A DNA stretch of 47,766 nucleotides. It comes from Clostridia bacterium (GTDB lineage: Bacteria; Bacillota; Clostridia; Christensenellales; Aristaeellaceae). Location of the stretch: NCBI GenBank assembly GCA_017396845.1, contig JAFQKQ010000121.1, positions 1 through 47,766 on the forward strand, in the 5' to 3' direction. The notes under the pieces are model-generated. The model had not been told where the DNA came from. It did no database searches and was given only the letters and a program-made list of their open reading frames with translations. This document shows, one piece after another, positions 8,570-17,034 of this stretch (its first letter is position 1; every line of letters begins with the position of its first letter). Position numbers and translations under genes: made by a program.

Positions 8570-9295
8570 TCAGAATCTTTTGCCTTCCAGCGTCAGCGCG
8601 CCTGCGGACAGGAAAAGAATAGCCGGGGCGGCGACGGCTGCAATGCGCAGAAGGAGATCGAAGGCGTTCAGTCCGCCGTGAAGCATGCTGTGCCAGGGAA
8701 TGTAGCTTGTAAAGAGCATGGGGGATATGCCGAAAAATGATCCGAGCACCTTTAATAAGATATATGATACGATCAAAAGGAGCATGGAAAACGCGGGGCT
8801 GTGCGTGAGAAGGGAAATCAGACAGGCAAACACGATCAGTGTAAACAGGGGAATGGCGTCAAAAAGCACGTATGCAAACGGAAGCAGTGAAATTCCGCCG
8901 TCTGTAATAAAATACAAAACGACGTTTCCGGCCGCGATGATCAGTGCCTGAACGACGGTAAAAAGCAGTATGGAAAAGCATTTGGCGGTATATATACAGG
9001 TTCTTGATACGGGACTGACGAGGGAAGAAATAATGGTTTTTTCCTTGATTTCGCTTGCAATCAGATCGTTTGCCGCCATAAATACGATCAGCGGAAGGTA
9101 GATGGAGAACATATGATCAATATAGCCGGCTGCGCTGAATAAGTTTATGGCAGGCTCGGAAGACAGCGCGGGCAGTGTATTAAGAATTCCCGTAAGAACG
9201 CCCAGTCCCATGGCGATCAAAAGAAAAATGAAGTATTTTTTCCGCTTTCGAAGCTTTCTCGTTTCCGCTTTCAGTACGGACAGAAAACCGTTCAT
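8570..9295 (-). CDS. ABC transporter permease
   Basis: A 241-residue integral membrane protein. After a basic N-terminus (ETRKLRKRKK) there are about six hydrophobic stretches, near residues 20-38, 58-76, 105-128, 140-160, 166-185 and 212-232. The layout resembles the ABC-2 type permeases that pair with a single separate ATPase. It overlaps the ATPase gene by four bases (ATGA) and is the last gene of a three-gene operon. The substrate cannot be read from the sequence. Export of a peptide, lipid or drug is common for such pairs in Firmicutes. Confidence 0.82.
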   Translation of the reverse strand: MNGFLSVLKAETRKLRKRKKYFIFLLIAMGLGVLTGILNTLPALSSEPAINLFSAAGYIDHMFSIYLPLIVFMAANDLIASEIKEKTIISSLVSPVSRTCIYTAKCFSILLFTVVQALIIAAGNVVLYFITDGGISLLPFAYVLFDAIPLFTLIVFACLISLLTHSPAFSMLLLIVSYILLKVLGSFFGISPMLFTSYIPWHSMLHGGLNAFDLLLRIAAVAAPAILFLSAGALTLEGKRF

Positions 9296-10014
9296 GCGCT
9301 TTCCTCCTTTACGGCGCTCATATAGAAATCTTCGAGCGTTTGCTTTTCTGACAGCGCATTTTCAATCGGCGTGTCCTTGACGGTGCGTCCGTCCTTTAGA
9401 ATTCTTACTCGCGTTGCGATTCGTTCAAGATCTGCGGAAAGATGGCTGGATATGATGGCTGCGGCGCCCGTTTCATGGCATGCCTGCCTGATGGCGTTTT
9501 TCACGATGACTGCGTTTTCGATGTCCAGCCCGTTTGTGGGTTCGTCAAGAAGCAGAAGCTTCTTATTCCCGAGAAATTGAATGGCGACTGCCAGGCGCTG
9601 CTTCATGCCAAGGGAGAATTTTTTCACGGCTTCACGCCTGAAATCCGTAAGGGAGAAAAGCTCCATCATGCGCTCGGCATTTTTCTTGGCGCTGATCTGA
9701 TGGTACATGCATGCGATTTTCAGGTTTTCTTCGCACGACAGATGAAGATACAATGCGGGCGTTTCGATAATCGCGCCCACGCGTCTGAGCGCCCTCGCGG
9801 GATTTGCGTACGGATCCGCGCCTGCAATGGATATACTGCCCGCGTCCGGGCGCATGAGTCCGGATGCGATCTTTAAAAGCGTGGTCTTTCCACTTCCGTT
9901 CGCGCCCAAAAGTCCCAATATTTCGCCCTTTCCGAGGGTGAGATCCATGGTTTGAAGCCCGCGCCCGTTTCTGTATATGCGGGAAACGTTTTTCATTTCA
10001 AGTATGGCGCTCAC
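9292..10014 (-). CDS. ABC transporter ATP-binding protein
   Basis: The 240-residue nucleotide-binding subunit shows Walker A GANGSGKTT (residues 37-45), an ABC signature of the form FSLGMKQRL, Walker B KLLLLDEPTNGLD and the switch histidine in IISSHLSADLE. It is of the CcmA/BcrA class that pairs with an ABC-2 permease. Both ends overlap neighbours by four bases, so the three genes of the operon are translationally coupled. It energises the permease at the membrane; substrate unknown. Confidence 0.93.
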   Translation of the reverse strand: MSAILEMKNVSRIYRNGRGLQTMDLTLGKGEILGLLGANGSGKTTLLKIASGLMRPDAGSISIAGADPYANPARALRRVGAIIETPALYLHLSCEENLKIACMYHQISAKKNAERMMELFSLTDFRREAVKKFSLGMKQRLAVAIQFLGNKKLLLLDEPTNGLDIENAVIVKNAIRQACHETGAAAIISSHLSADLERIATRVRILKDGRTVKDTPIENALSEKQTLEDFYMSAVKEESA

Positions 10015-11222
10015 CGGGAAGCCTCCTCCGTATATGTGATTTCATAGGTTTTTCCGTCAAATTCGATGGTCTTTATAAAGTCATTTTCCTGAAGAATGAA
10101 GCCATTGATCTGTTTATATCCCGCTAAATTGGGTTTCCGCACCGCCGTGCTTCCGTAATTTGTGAAGCGGATGCTCCCTTCGAATATAAGCGGTCGCGTA
10201 TTTCCGCTGTAATCGGCTGCTTCAAATTCAGCAAAGTAGGTAATGCTTTTGAATTCGCCCGATTCATGGATTTCGATCTCGGCTGTCGCCGATTGATAGG
10301 AAAGCGTCTTTAAAAACGTCGTAAGTCCGTATTTGGCGATGGTTTCTTCGGTGAACGGAATAGAAGCCAGCCATGCCGCCTTGTTTTCATAGGTCTTCAT
10401 GCTTCCGTCCTTTGACACATATATAAACGTGTGCTCGCCCAGCGGTTCGGCCTTCTGCTCGTATTCGTCGATCATTTCGTCGTGCATCTTCCAGTAGGCG
10501 TTTATGACGTTCGGATTCTGGGAATAAATATCGAAGAAATCGCTGTCGAGCTCCTTTCCGGTCTTTTCCTGATAGAAAAGTCTGAAAGCCGCTTCTTTAT
10601 CTTCAAACTCCATTCTGCCGGGATATGAATTCGTTTCGGAAGCCTCCAGATTGAATATGTCGATAAATATTGAAGCGAACTCCGGAAGCTGCTCTTTTGA
10701 TACCGTCACGGTATAATGGTCCCCGCCTTCAATCCGGGTATGCGAGAACTGGTTTTTAATGTCGCCTGATAAGAAATCGGCGAAGAGCTTCAAAAGCCGC
10801 ATGGCCAGCCTTTCCTCTTCCTCCTCTTTCGCGGCGTCTGCTTCATAAGAGGAGGAGCCTGTTTTGCTTGAATACACGTGATAGGTTTTTTTCTCGTGAT
10901 CAAAGGAGTGATAATAATCGCCGTTGATCATATAGCTTTCGGTAAGCGTTTCCGTTCCGTTTTCATATTCCCAGGTTCTCTTATAACTGTCGCTGCCATC
11001 TGTTTCTTCGATGGTGCGCGTGGAGTTTGCCGGCTTTTGCCCGATGGTTGTAGTGATTTCGGTTTCGACGGTTACGTTTTTCGTTTCGAAAAGATACTTT
11101 TCGAGCGCTTCAAACATTCTTTCATATCCGTTTCCGGCGCCTGCCAGCATTGCCGCCGCCAGGGCGAACAGCACAAGAGATGCCAAAACGGCAATCAGCG
11201 CGATTTTCATTCGTTTGTTCAC
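10011..11222 (-). CDS. Membrane-anchored extracytoplasmic protein of unknown function, ABC operon
   Basis: A 403-residue protein with a basic start (NKRMK) and one hydrophobic segment at about residues 7-27, then a hydrophilic region with many charged and Thr-rich beta-like stretches. It is probably anchored by its N-terminus and faces outward. There is no lipobox cysteine. I do not recognise a domain. The frame extends upstream to 11249, but a GTG at 11222 is preceded at good distance by AGAGGTGAT, so I chose it. It is the first gene of the operon with the ABC ATPase and permease and overlaps the ATPase by four bases, so it may be a substrate-capture or sensor partner. Confidence 0.7.
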   Translation of the reverse strand: MNKRMKIALIAVLASLVLFALAAAMLAGAGNGYERMFEALEKYLFETKNVTVETEITTTIGQKPANSTRTIEETDGSDSYKRTWEYENGTETLTESYMINGDYYHSFDHEKKTYHVYSSKTGSSSYEADAAKEEEEERLAMRLLKLFADFLSGDIKNQFSHTRIEGGDHYTVTVSKEQLPEFASIFIDIFNLEASETNSYPGRMEFEDKEAAFRLFYQEKTGKELDSDFFDIYSQNPNVINAYWKMHDEMIDEYEQKAEPLGEHTFIYVSKDGSMKTYENKAAWLASIPFTEETIAKYGLTTFLKTLSYQSATAEIEIHESGEFKSITYFAEFEAADYSGNTRPLIFEGSIRFTNYGSTAVRKPNLAGYKQINGFILQENDFIKTIEFDGKTYEITYTEEASR

Positions 11223-11320
11223 AAGTATCACCTCTGATATATATGTCAATATTTGGACGAAAATAAAGGCTGTTTCGTTCCGAATCCGGGCGCATTTTAT
11301 CGGATCCTTTGATATTCGTT

Positions 11321-11412
11321 AATTTCCTGCAATTTAGTCGGAATTCCTTGACGCGGCGGGCTTGAGTGTATATAATGTTCATGGTGAATCCATTATAAAT
11401 TAGTCGGGATTC
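11321..11412 (+). promoter_or_regulatory. iscR promoter with flanking Rrf2-type operator repeats
   Basis: -35 TTGACG (11348-11353) and -10 TATAAT (11371-11376) have a 17-base spacer. The sequence TTAGTCGG(A/G)ATTC occurs twice, at 11334-11346 (just upstream of the -35) and 11400-11412 (about 20 bases past the start point). Each lies in an imperfect palindrome (11321-11345 and 11386-11412). This is the layout expected for autorepression by the IscR-like protein that follows. Confidence 0.72.
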
Positions 11413-11430
11413 AAACCGGAGGTCAGCAAG

Positions 11431-11868
11431 ATGAAATTATCTACACGCGCGCGGTACGGCATCCACGCCATGTATGATTTAGCGCTGTCGGGCAGCGATA
11501 AGCCCCAGCCGCTCAAGTCCATTGCCGAAAGACAGAATATTCCGGAAGCATATCTTGAACAGCTGATGGCGGCTTTGAGGAAGGAAGGGCTGGTAATCTC
11601 CTCGCGCGGCGCGCAGGGCGGATATACGCTTTCCGATCTTCCCGAAAATATCACAATCGGCGGGATTATGCGGGCGCTTGAAGGCGAAATCTGCGTGACG
11701 GACTGCCTGAAATTTGAAGACGCGTGCAAAATGGCGGGCGCATGCCCCACAAGACTGGTAGTACAAAAGGTTTCCAATGGCGTGAACGCCATTGTGGACG
11801 GCATAACGCTTCAGGATATGATAGACGATTACGAAATGAGAAGCGGAAAAGGAGAAACAAATCAATGA
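11431..11868 (+). CDS. iscR: Rrf2-family Fe-S cluster regulator (IscR-like)
   Basis: A 145-residue DNA-binding protein. The winged helix begins [10 protein letters not shown] and the recognition region [13 protein letters not shown] is typical of Rrf2. Cysteines C88, C92, C99 and C105 lie in the loop where IscR binds its cluster. It probably senses Fe-S status and represses its own operon through the repeats around its promoter. Its TGA overlaps the ATG of iscS (ATGA), so the operon iscR-iscS-iscU is coupled. The CymR-type cysteine regulator is an alternative, but CymR lacks this cysteine set. Confidence 0.9.
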   Translation: MKLSTRARYGIHAMYDLALSGSDKPQPLKSIAERQNIPEAYLEQLMAALRKEGLVISSRGAQGGYTLSDLPENITIGGIMRALEGEICVTDCLKFEDACKMAGACPTRLVVQKVSNGVNAIVDGITLQDMIDDYEMRSGKGETNQ

Positions 11869-13025
11869 TGCGCATCTATATGGACAACGCGGCTACCACC
11901 CGCGTAACCGAACCGGTTTTTGAGGCGATGAAGCCCTATTATATGGATATATTCGGAAATCCTTCCTCCGTGCATTCCTTCGGCCGCGAGGCGAGAAAAG
12001 CGGTGGAAGAGGCAAGACGGCAGGTAGCAAGGGCGCTTGGCTGCGAAAGCCGCGAAATCTACTTTACCGGCTGCGGCACCGAATCCGATAACTGGGCGAT
12101 CAGAGGCGCCGTGCTGAATAACAAAAACGGCAGAAAGAAGATTGTCACCACGACCATCGAGCATCACGCGGTGCTTCATACCGTTGAACAGCTTGAAAAG
12201 GAAGGCTATACGGCGGTTTACGTAAATGTAGACGAGGACGGCATCGTAAAGATGGACGAAATGAAAAAGGCCATCGATGAGAATACCGCGCTTGTCACCG
12301 TAATGGCGGCCAACAACGAAATCGGCACCATTCAGCCGATTGAGGAAATCGCACGCCTCGCGCATGAGGCCGGCGCGCTTTTCCACACCGACGCCGTGCA
12401 GGCGATCGGAAGCGTAAAGATCGATGTGAAGGCGATGGAGATAGACATGCTGTCCCTCTCCGGACACAAGTTCCACGCGCCCAAGGGCGTCGGCGCATTG
12501 TACATTCGAAACGGCCTTCGCATTCAGCCCTTCGTTCGCGGCGGCGCGCAGGAGCGGGCGCAGCGCGCGGGCACGGAAAACTTAGCCTCCATCGTGGGTC
12601 TTGGAAAGGCTATCGAGCTTGCAAACGCCGATATCGACGGACACAATAAAAAGCTTACCGAAATGCGGGATCACATGATTTCCGAAATCCTTGCCCGCAT
12701 TCCTGAAACGAGACTGAACGGACATCCGGAAAAGCGCCTTCCCGGAAACGTAAATGTTTCCATTCGCTATATCGAAGGCGAATCGCTGCTTCTGAGCTTG
12801 GATCTTAAGGGTATCGCCGCTTCCTCCGGCTCCGCATGCACCTCCGGTTCTCTGGATCCGTCGCATGTGCTTCTGGCGATCGGCCTTCCGCACGAAATCG
12901 CGCACGGCTCTTTGAGGCTGTCGCTCAGCGAAGAAAACACCATGGACGAGGTAGATCACGTAATAGGCGAGCTGGTCGCCATCGTTGAAAGACTTCGCGC
13001 CATGTCGCCTCTTTACAACGGTTAA
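11865..13025 (+). CDS. iscS: Cysteine desulfurase IscS/NifS
   Basis: A PLP enzyme that takes sulfur from cysteine for cluster assembly on IscU. The 386-residue protein shows YMDNAATT at the start, TIEHHAVL near 97-104, the PLP lysine K202 in [12 protein letters not shown], and the sulfur-carrying C325 in [11 protein letters not shown] chose the ATG at 11865, 10 bases after AAAGGAG; an ATG three bases on is also possible. A longer open frame reaching back to 11724 runs over iscR and is not real. It overlaps iscR and is followed by iscU after 46 bases. Confidence 0.96.
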   Translation: MMRIYMDNAATTRVTEPVFEAMKPYYMDIFGNPSSVHSFGREARKAVEEARRQVARALGCESREIYFTGCGTESDNWAIRGAVLNNKNGRKKIVTTTIEHHAVLHTVEQLEKEGYTAVYVNVDEDGIVKMDEMKKAIDENTALVTVMAANNEIGTIQPIEEIARLAHEAGALFHTDAVQAIGSVKIDVKAMEIDMLSLSGHKFHAPKGVGALYIRNGLRIQPFVRGGAQERAQRAGTENLASIVGLGKAIELANADIDGHNKKLTEMRDHMISEILARIPETRLNGHPEKRLPGNVNVSIRYIEGESLLLSLDLKGIAASSGSACTSGSLDPSHVLLAIGLPHEIAHGSLRLSLSEENTMDEVDHVIGELVAIVERLRAMSPLYNG

Positions 13026-13071
13026 TGTACATTCTCAGATACGGTTTATGGAAGGAAGGAATCAATCAATC

Positions 13072-13452
13072 ATGTATACGGAACAGGTAATGGATCACTT
13101 CATGAATCCGAGAAACGTAGGCGAAATTGAAGACGCGAGCGGCGTAGGAACGGTTGGAAACGCCAAGTGCGGCGATATCATGAAGATCTTCATCAAGGTG
13201 GAAGACAACGTAATCGTGGACGTGAAATTCAAAACCTTCGGCTGCGGCGCCGCAATCGCCACCTCCAGCCGCGCAACCGAAATGGTGATGGGCAAAACCA
13301 TCGACGAGGCGCTTCAGATTACCAATAAAATGGTGACCGAGTCTCTGGGCGGACTGCCCGCCGTGAAGCTGCACTGCTCCGTGCTGGCGGAAGAAGCGCT
13401 GCATGCGGCAATTGCCGATTACAAGGCGAAGCAGGAAGCGGGAGAGGTCTGA
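13072..13452 (+). CDS. iscU: Fe-S cluster scaffold IscU/NifU-like
   Basis: This 126-residue scaffold assembles clusters with IscS. It opens with YTEQVMDHFMNPRN, the classic NifU_N start. The three cluster ligands are C33 (AKCGD), C58 (FGCGAA) and C102 (LHCSVLAEEA), with D35 next to the first. The ATG at 13072 follows GAAGGAAGGA. A longer frame from 12985 overlaps iscS and is unlikely. No hscA, hscB or fdx follows, as is usual in Firmicutes. Confidence 0.96.
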   Translation: MYTEQVMDHFMNPRNVGEIEDASGVGTVGNAKCGDIMKIFIKVEDNVIVDVKFKTFGCGAAIATSSRATEMVMGKTIDEALQITNKMVTESLGGLPAVKLHCSVLAEEALHAAIADYKAKQEAGEV

Positions 13453-13454
13453 AA

Positions 13455-13976
13455 ATGACCGAATGCATTCGCGATGTGCGTGTGTCTGATGCATGCCGCA
13501 TATCCGAAATCTATCGTCCGTATGTAGAAAATACGACCATCACCTTTGAAACGGAAGCGCCGGATGAAAAGGAAATGGAAAGAAGGATTCTTTCGCACAG
13601 CGAATATCCCTATATCGTTATGGAAGCGGACGGACGCGTAATTGGATACGCCTATGCGGGGCCGTTTAAAGAGCGCCGCGCATACCGGCCGACCACTGAA
13701 ATCAGCGTGTATCTGGAAGAAGGATATACCGGACAGGGCCGAGGCGAAAGGCTGACGAGGGAGATTCTTTCGCAGCTTACAAAGGACGATCGTTATTTTG
13801 TCTGTCTTGCATGCATCACGAGCCCAAATCCCAGAAGCGAAAAGCTGTTTGAGAGGCTGGGCTTTGAATGCGTAGGAATATATGAAAATGTAGGCTATAA
13901 AATGGGTGCATGGCTCGGGGTAAAGGACTATGTTCTGCCCCTTAAGCCGTTTGACAGAGCGCCAGTAATGAAATGA
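13455..13976 (+). CDS. GNAT N-acetyltransferase, phosphinothricin acetyltransferase-like
   Basis: A 173-residue GNAT protein that transfers acetyl from acetyl-CoA to a small amine. It starts right after iscU (2-base gap). The acetyl-CoA loop is QGRGERL near residue 95, preceded by EISVYLEEGYTG. The C-terminal NPRSEKLFERLGFECVGIYENVGYK is typical of the Pat/YwnH group, which acts on phosphinothricin, methionine sulfoximine or related compounds. Its placement in the isc operon does not reveal the substrate. Confidence 0.88.
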   Translation: MTECIRDVRVSDACRISEIYRPYVENTTITFETEAPDEKEMERRILSHSEYPYIVMEADGRVIGYAYAGPFKERRAYRPTTEISVYLEEGYTGQGRGERLTREILSQLTKDDRYFVCLACITSPNPRSEKLFERLGFECVGIYENVGYKMGAWLGVKDYVLPLKPFDRAPVMK

Positions 13977-13986
13977 GGGGATAGAA

Positions 13987-14913
13987 ATGAATAATTTATC
14001 CAGATATCTGCGCGTATCCGAAGAAGTACAGAAGGCGATTCAGGAGAACAAACCCGTAGTAGCGCTTGAAAGCACCATCATCTCCCACGGCATGCCCTAT
14101 CCCAAGAATGTGGAAACCGCGCTTATGGTGGAAGAAACCGTTCGCGAAAACGGCGCAATTCCCGCGACCATCTGCATTATTGGCGGCAAGATCGTAGTCG
14201 GCGCGAGCCACGAGGATATTGAATACCTGGGCAAGGCCGGTCTTTCCGTTCACAAGGCCAGCCGCCGCGACCTGCCCGTACTGCTTTCCAAGGGCATGGA
14301 CGGCGCGACCACCGTCGCAACCACCATGATCGGCGCTGCTCTTGCCGGCATCAAAGTATTTGCCACCGGCGGCGTGGGCGGCGTACACAGAGGCGCGGAA
14401 ACCACCATGGATATCTCCGCTGATCTGGAAGAGCTTTCCGATACCAACGTGATGGTCGTATGCGCGGGCTGCAAGTCGATACTGGACTTGAACCTTACGC
14501 TTGAATATCTGGAGACCAAGGGCGTCCCCGTCATCGGCTACAAAACCGGAGAGCTTCCGGCGTTCTATACCGATAAGAGCGGCCTGAAGGTAGATTACCG
14601 CCTCGATACGCCAGAGGAAATTGCGTCTGCGTTCAAGGCGAAGATCGATCTTGAAATGAAGGGCGGCATGCTGGTTGCCAACCCCATTCCCGCCGAATAT
14701 GCTATGGATCCCGATGAGATCAATTCTACCATCGAGCAGGCAGTGAAGGATGCAAACGAACTCGGCATTAAGGGAAAGGACACTACGCCGTATCTCCTCG
14801 ATCGCATTCAGAAGCTGACCGGCGGAAGAAGCCTGGATTCCAACATCCAGCTCGTACTCAATAACGCTCGCCTCGCTTCGAAGATCGCCGTAGCGCTCAG
14901 CGAGAATCAGTAA
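13987..14913 (+). CDS. psuG: Pseudouridine-5'-phosphate glycosidase
   Basis: This enzyme splits pseudouridine 5'-phosphate to uracil and ribose 5-phosphate during RNA-modification salvage. The 308-residue protein has the family start VALESTIISHGMPYPKN at residues 25-41, the glycine-rich FATGGVGGVHRGAE, and the C-terminal VANPIP and NNARLASKIA blocks. The ATG has AGGGGATAG just upstream. The usual partner psuK (pseudouridine kinase) is not adjacent, so the kinase may be elsewhere. The gene is ten bases after the acetyltransferase gene. Confidence 0.95.
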   Translation: MNNLSRYLRVSEEVQKAIQENKPVVALESTIISHGMPYPKNVETALMVEETVRENGAIPATICIIGGKIVVGASHEDIEYLGKAGLSVHKASRRDLPVLLSKGMDGATTVATTMIGAALAGIKVFATGGVGGVHRGAETTMDISADLEELSDTNVMVVCAGCKSILDLNLTLEYLETKGVPVIGYKTGELPAFYTDKSGLKVDYRLDTPEEIASAFKAKIDLEMKGGMLVANPIPAEYAMDPDEINSTIEQAVKDANELGIKGKDTTPYLLDRIQKLTGGRSLDSNIQLVLNNARLASKIAVALSENQ

Positions 14914-14938
14914 TTTACATTTAAGCGCTTGACGGGAA

Positions 14939-14967
14939 ATTCAATTTTTACTACAATCGAGTAAAGG
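14939..14967 (+). promoter_or_regulatory. cysS promoter
   Basis: -35 TTGACG (14939-14944), 17-base spacer, -10 TACAAT (14962-14967). It puts the start of the T-box leader near 14974. Confidence 0.75.
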
Positions 14968-14973
14968 CTTGGA

Positions 14974-15196
14974 ACGGGAAAAGTACGCATGGGAAGCTGC
15001 ATAAGAGAATGGCGGTCACGGCTGAAAGCCGCCTTGCAGAGCCTTTGCCGAATGTGCGCCCGGGAGCTTCGCGGGGGAATACAGTATCCCGCGGCGGATA
15101 CGCGCCGTTATTGCGATCAAAGATAAAGGCAGAAACTGCCTTTAAGCAGAGTGGAACCGCGGCCACGCCTCTGTAGGGGGGCGCGGCCTCTTTTTA
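14974..15196 (+). ncRNA. T-box leader (cysteine) upstream of cysS
   Basis: The leader has the T-box core AGAGTGGAACCGCGG near 15148-15162, followed by a GC-rich terminator (CGCC/GGCG core, then GGCC and TTTTT at 15190-15194). The specifier region reads GAATGTGC (15050-15057); TGT and the overlapping TGC are both cysteine codons, which fits the downstream gene. Uncharged tRNA-Cys should stabilise the antiterminator and switch cysS on. The exact specifier register needs a structure model. Confidence 0.88.
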
Positions 15197-15226
15197 TGAA
15201 TATTAATTCCGGAGGGATTATACACA

Positions 15227-16684
15227 ATGAAGCTTTACAACACCGCCAGCCGTGTGAAGGAAGAATTTGTTCCCAACCATCCCGATATCGTGAAAATGTA
15301 TACCTGCGGACCCACGGTATACCATTTCGCGCACATCGGAAATCTTAGAAGCTATCTGATGGAGGATGTGCTTGAGAAATATCTGCGCTTTTCGGGCTAC
15401 AATGTAAAGCGCGTTATGAATATTACGGACGTAGGTCATCTGACCAGCGATGCGGATGAGGGCGAGGACAAAATGCTCAAGGGGGCAAAGCGCGAAAATA
15501 AGTCCGTTATGCAGATCGCGCAGTTCTATACCGATGCGTTCTTTGAGGACTGCAGAAAGCTCAATATCAAGCGTCCGGACGTGGTTGAGCCCGCGACCAA
15601 TATGATCGATGAATACATCAAGATCATTACCCGCCTCATGGAGACGGAATACGCCTATTTTGCGGGCGGAAACGTATATTTTGATACCTCGAAGCTCGAA
15701 AAATACTACGTTTTCAACGATTTCAACGAGGATGATCTGGCCGTAGGCGTTCGCGAGGGCGTTGAGGAGGATCAGAACAAGCGCAATAAGAATGACTTCG
15801 TTCTGTGGTTTACCAAATCCAAGTTCGAAGATCAGGCGCTCAAATGGGATTCTCCGTGGGGCGTGGGCTATCCCGGCTGGCACATCGAGTGCTCCGGCAT
15901 ATCGATGAAGCATCTGGGCGAGGATCTGGATATCCATTGCGGCGGCGTTGACAATGCCTTCCCGCACCATACCAACGAAATCGCGCAGTCCGAGGCGTAT
16001 CTGGGACATAAGTGGTGCAATTACTGGATGCATGTACACCACTTGAACAGCGCACAGGGCAAGATGTCGAAGTCGAAGGGCGAGTTCCTGACCGTGTCGC
16101 TTTTGGAGGAAAAGGGCTATGATCCCCTGGCATACCGCCTTTTCTGCCTGCAGAGCCATTACAGGAAGAACCTCGTGTTCTCCTTTGAAAACCTCGCCAA
16201 TGCGCAGGGCGCATATCAGAAGCTGATCAATAAGATCGCCTCCCTTAAGGACAATGACGGCGGGATCGACGAAGAGGCGATGAATGCGCTTAAGGATAAA
16301 TTCATGCAGGCGCTTGATAATGACCTGAACACCTCTCTCGCCGTAACCAGCCTGTACGATGTGCTTAAGTATAAGACCAATGACGTTACCAAGCTCCGCG
16401 CGATCGAATCCTTTGATACGGTGCTGGGCCTTGATCTTATCAAGAAGGCTGCCGGTAAGCGCGAGGAGCTGAAGAAGCAGGCGGAAAACGCCGCAAAGGC
16501 CGTTGTGGCTGTTGTATTTGAAGGCTGCGACGCCGACCCCGAAATCGAAAAGCTGGCGCTTGACAGAATCGCCGCCAAGAAAGCCAAGAACTTTGCCGAA
16601 GCCGACGCCCTCCGCGCGCAGATCGCCGAAAAGGGATACGCAGTAGAGGATACCCCCGCAGGACCGAAGGTCAAGAGGGTGTAA
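15227..16684 (+). CDS. cysS: Cysteinyl-tRNA synthetase
   Basis: A class I aminoacyl-tRNA synthetase of 485 residues that charges tRNA-Cys. Zinc and cysteine-binding residues are seen as C27 (YTCGPTVY), C222 (HIECSG) and the H247-H248 pair with E251. The HIGH motif is HIGN (36-39) and the KMSKS motif is K279-S283. GGAGG lies about 9 bases before the ATG. It is controlled by the Cys T-box leader directly upstream. A long open frame on the opposite strand is only a shadow. Confidence 0.97.
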   Translation: MKLYNTASRVKEEFVPNHPDIVKMYTCGPTVYHFAHIGNLRSYLMEDVLEKYLRFSGYNVKRVMNITDVGHLTSDADEGEDKMLKGAKRENKSVMQIAQFYTDAFFEDCRKLNIKRPDVVEPATNMIDEYIKIITRLMETEYAYFAGGNVYFDTSKLEKYYVFNDFNEDDLAVGVREGVEEDQNKRNKNDFVLWFTKSKFEDQALKWDSPWGVGYPGWHIECSGISMKHLGEDLDIHCGGVDNAFPHHTNEIAQSEAYLGHKWCNYWMHVHHLNSAQGKMSKSKGEFLTVSLLEEKGYDPLAYRLFCLQSHYRKNLVFSFENLANAQGAYQKLINKIASLKDNDGGIDEEAMNALKDKFMQALDNDLNTSLAVTSLYDVLKYKTNDVTKLRAIESFDTVLGLDLIKKAAGKREELKKQAENAAKAVVAVVFEGCDADPEIEKLALDRIAAKKAKNFAEADALRAQIAEKGYAVEDTPAGPKVKRV

Positions 16685-16727
16685 GATCAAGGGCTTTTAA
16701 AGCGCTGTGAGCAAACGAAAATTATAA

Positions 16728-16758
16728 AGCAGAGTCTGCCGAAGGGCGGGCTCTGTAT
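16728..16758 (+). terminator. Hairpin after cysS, probable terminator
   Basis: CAGAG-T-CTGCC, loop GAAG, GGCGG-G-CTCTG forms a 10-bp stem with one internal mismatch. The tail is only moderately T-rich (TATTCAATAT). Confidence 0.55.
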
Positions 16759-16891
16759 TCAATATACGGCGAAATTATTATAATGCAAAAGCGGCATATA
16801 AAAGAAAAAGAGTTCAAAAACTTGTAAGAGCAGGTTGAACTTCTCAACGAATCAGGCGCCGAACCGGTTCCGATACGCGGCGAATTGGCGG

Positions 16892-16920
16892 TTGATATTC
16901 CGGAGAATAGATTGTATAAT
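16892..16920 (+). promoter_or_regulatory. Promoter of the secreted repeat protein gene
   Basis: -35 TTGATA (16892-16897), 17-base spacer, -10 TATAAT (16915-16920). The 344 bases between cysS and the next gene otherwise hold the cysS hairpin and a short open stretch (about 16829-16950) whose product reads protein-like but has no start. I cannot assign it. Confidence 0.65.
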
Positions 16921-17034
16921 ATTATTAATCATAGCGTGGAATTTGCAGCATGGTTTTGTTTTTTTACGGTGTATCGGCAAAGAACCGTTGTTTAATGATT
17001 GGGATCAGAAGACAATTGAAAAGGAAGTATGGAG

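Noticed and set aside
15218-16690. A 490-codon open frame on the minus strand opposite cysS
   Set aside because: It mirrors cysS exactly, has no ribosome site and gives a protein without recognisable domains; a shadow caused by codon use.
16829-16950. Protein-like open stretch (ELLNESGAEPVPIRGELAV) upstream of the repeat protein
   Set aside because: No start, stops on both sides and overlaps a strong promoter; too little to call a pseudogene.
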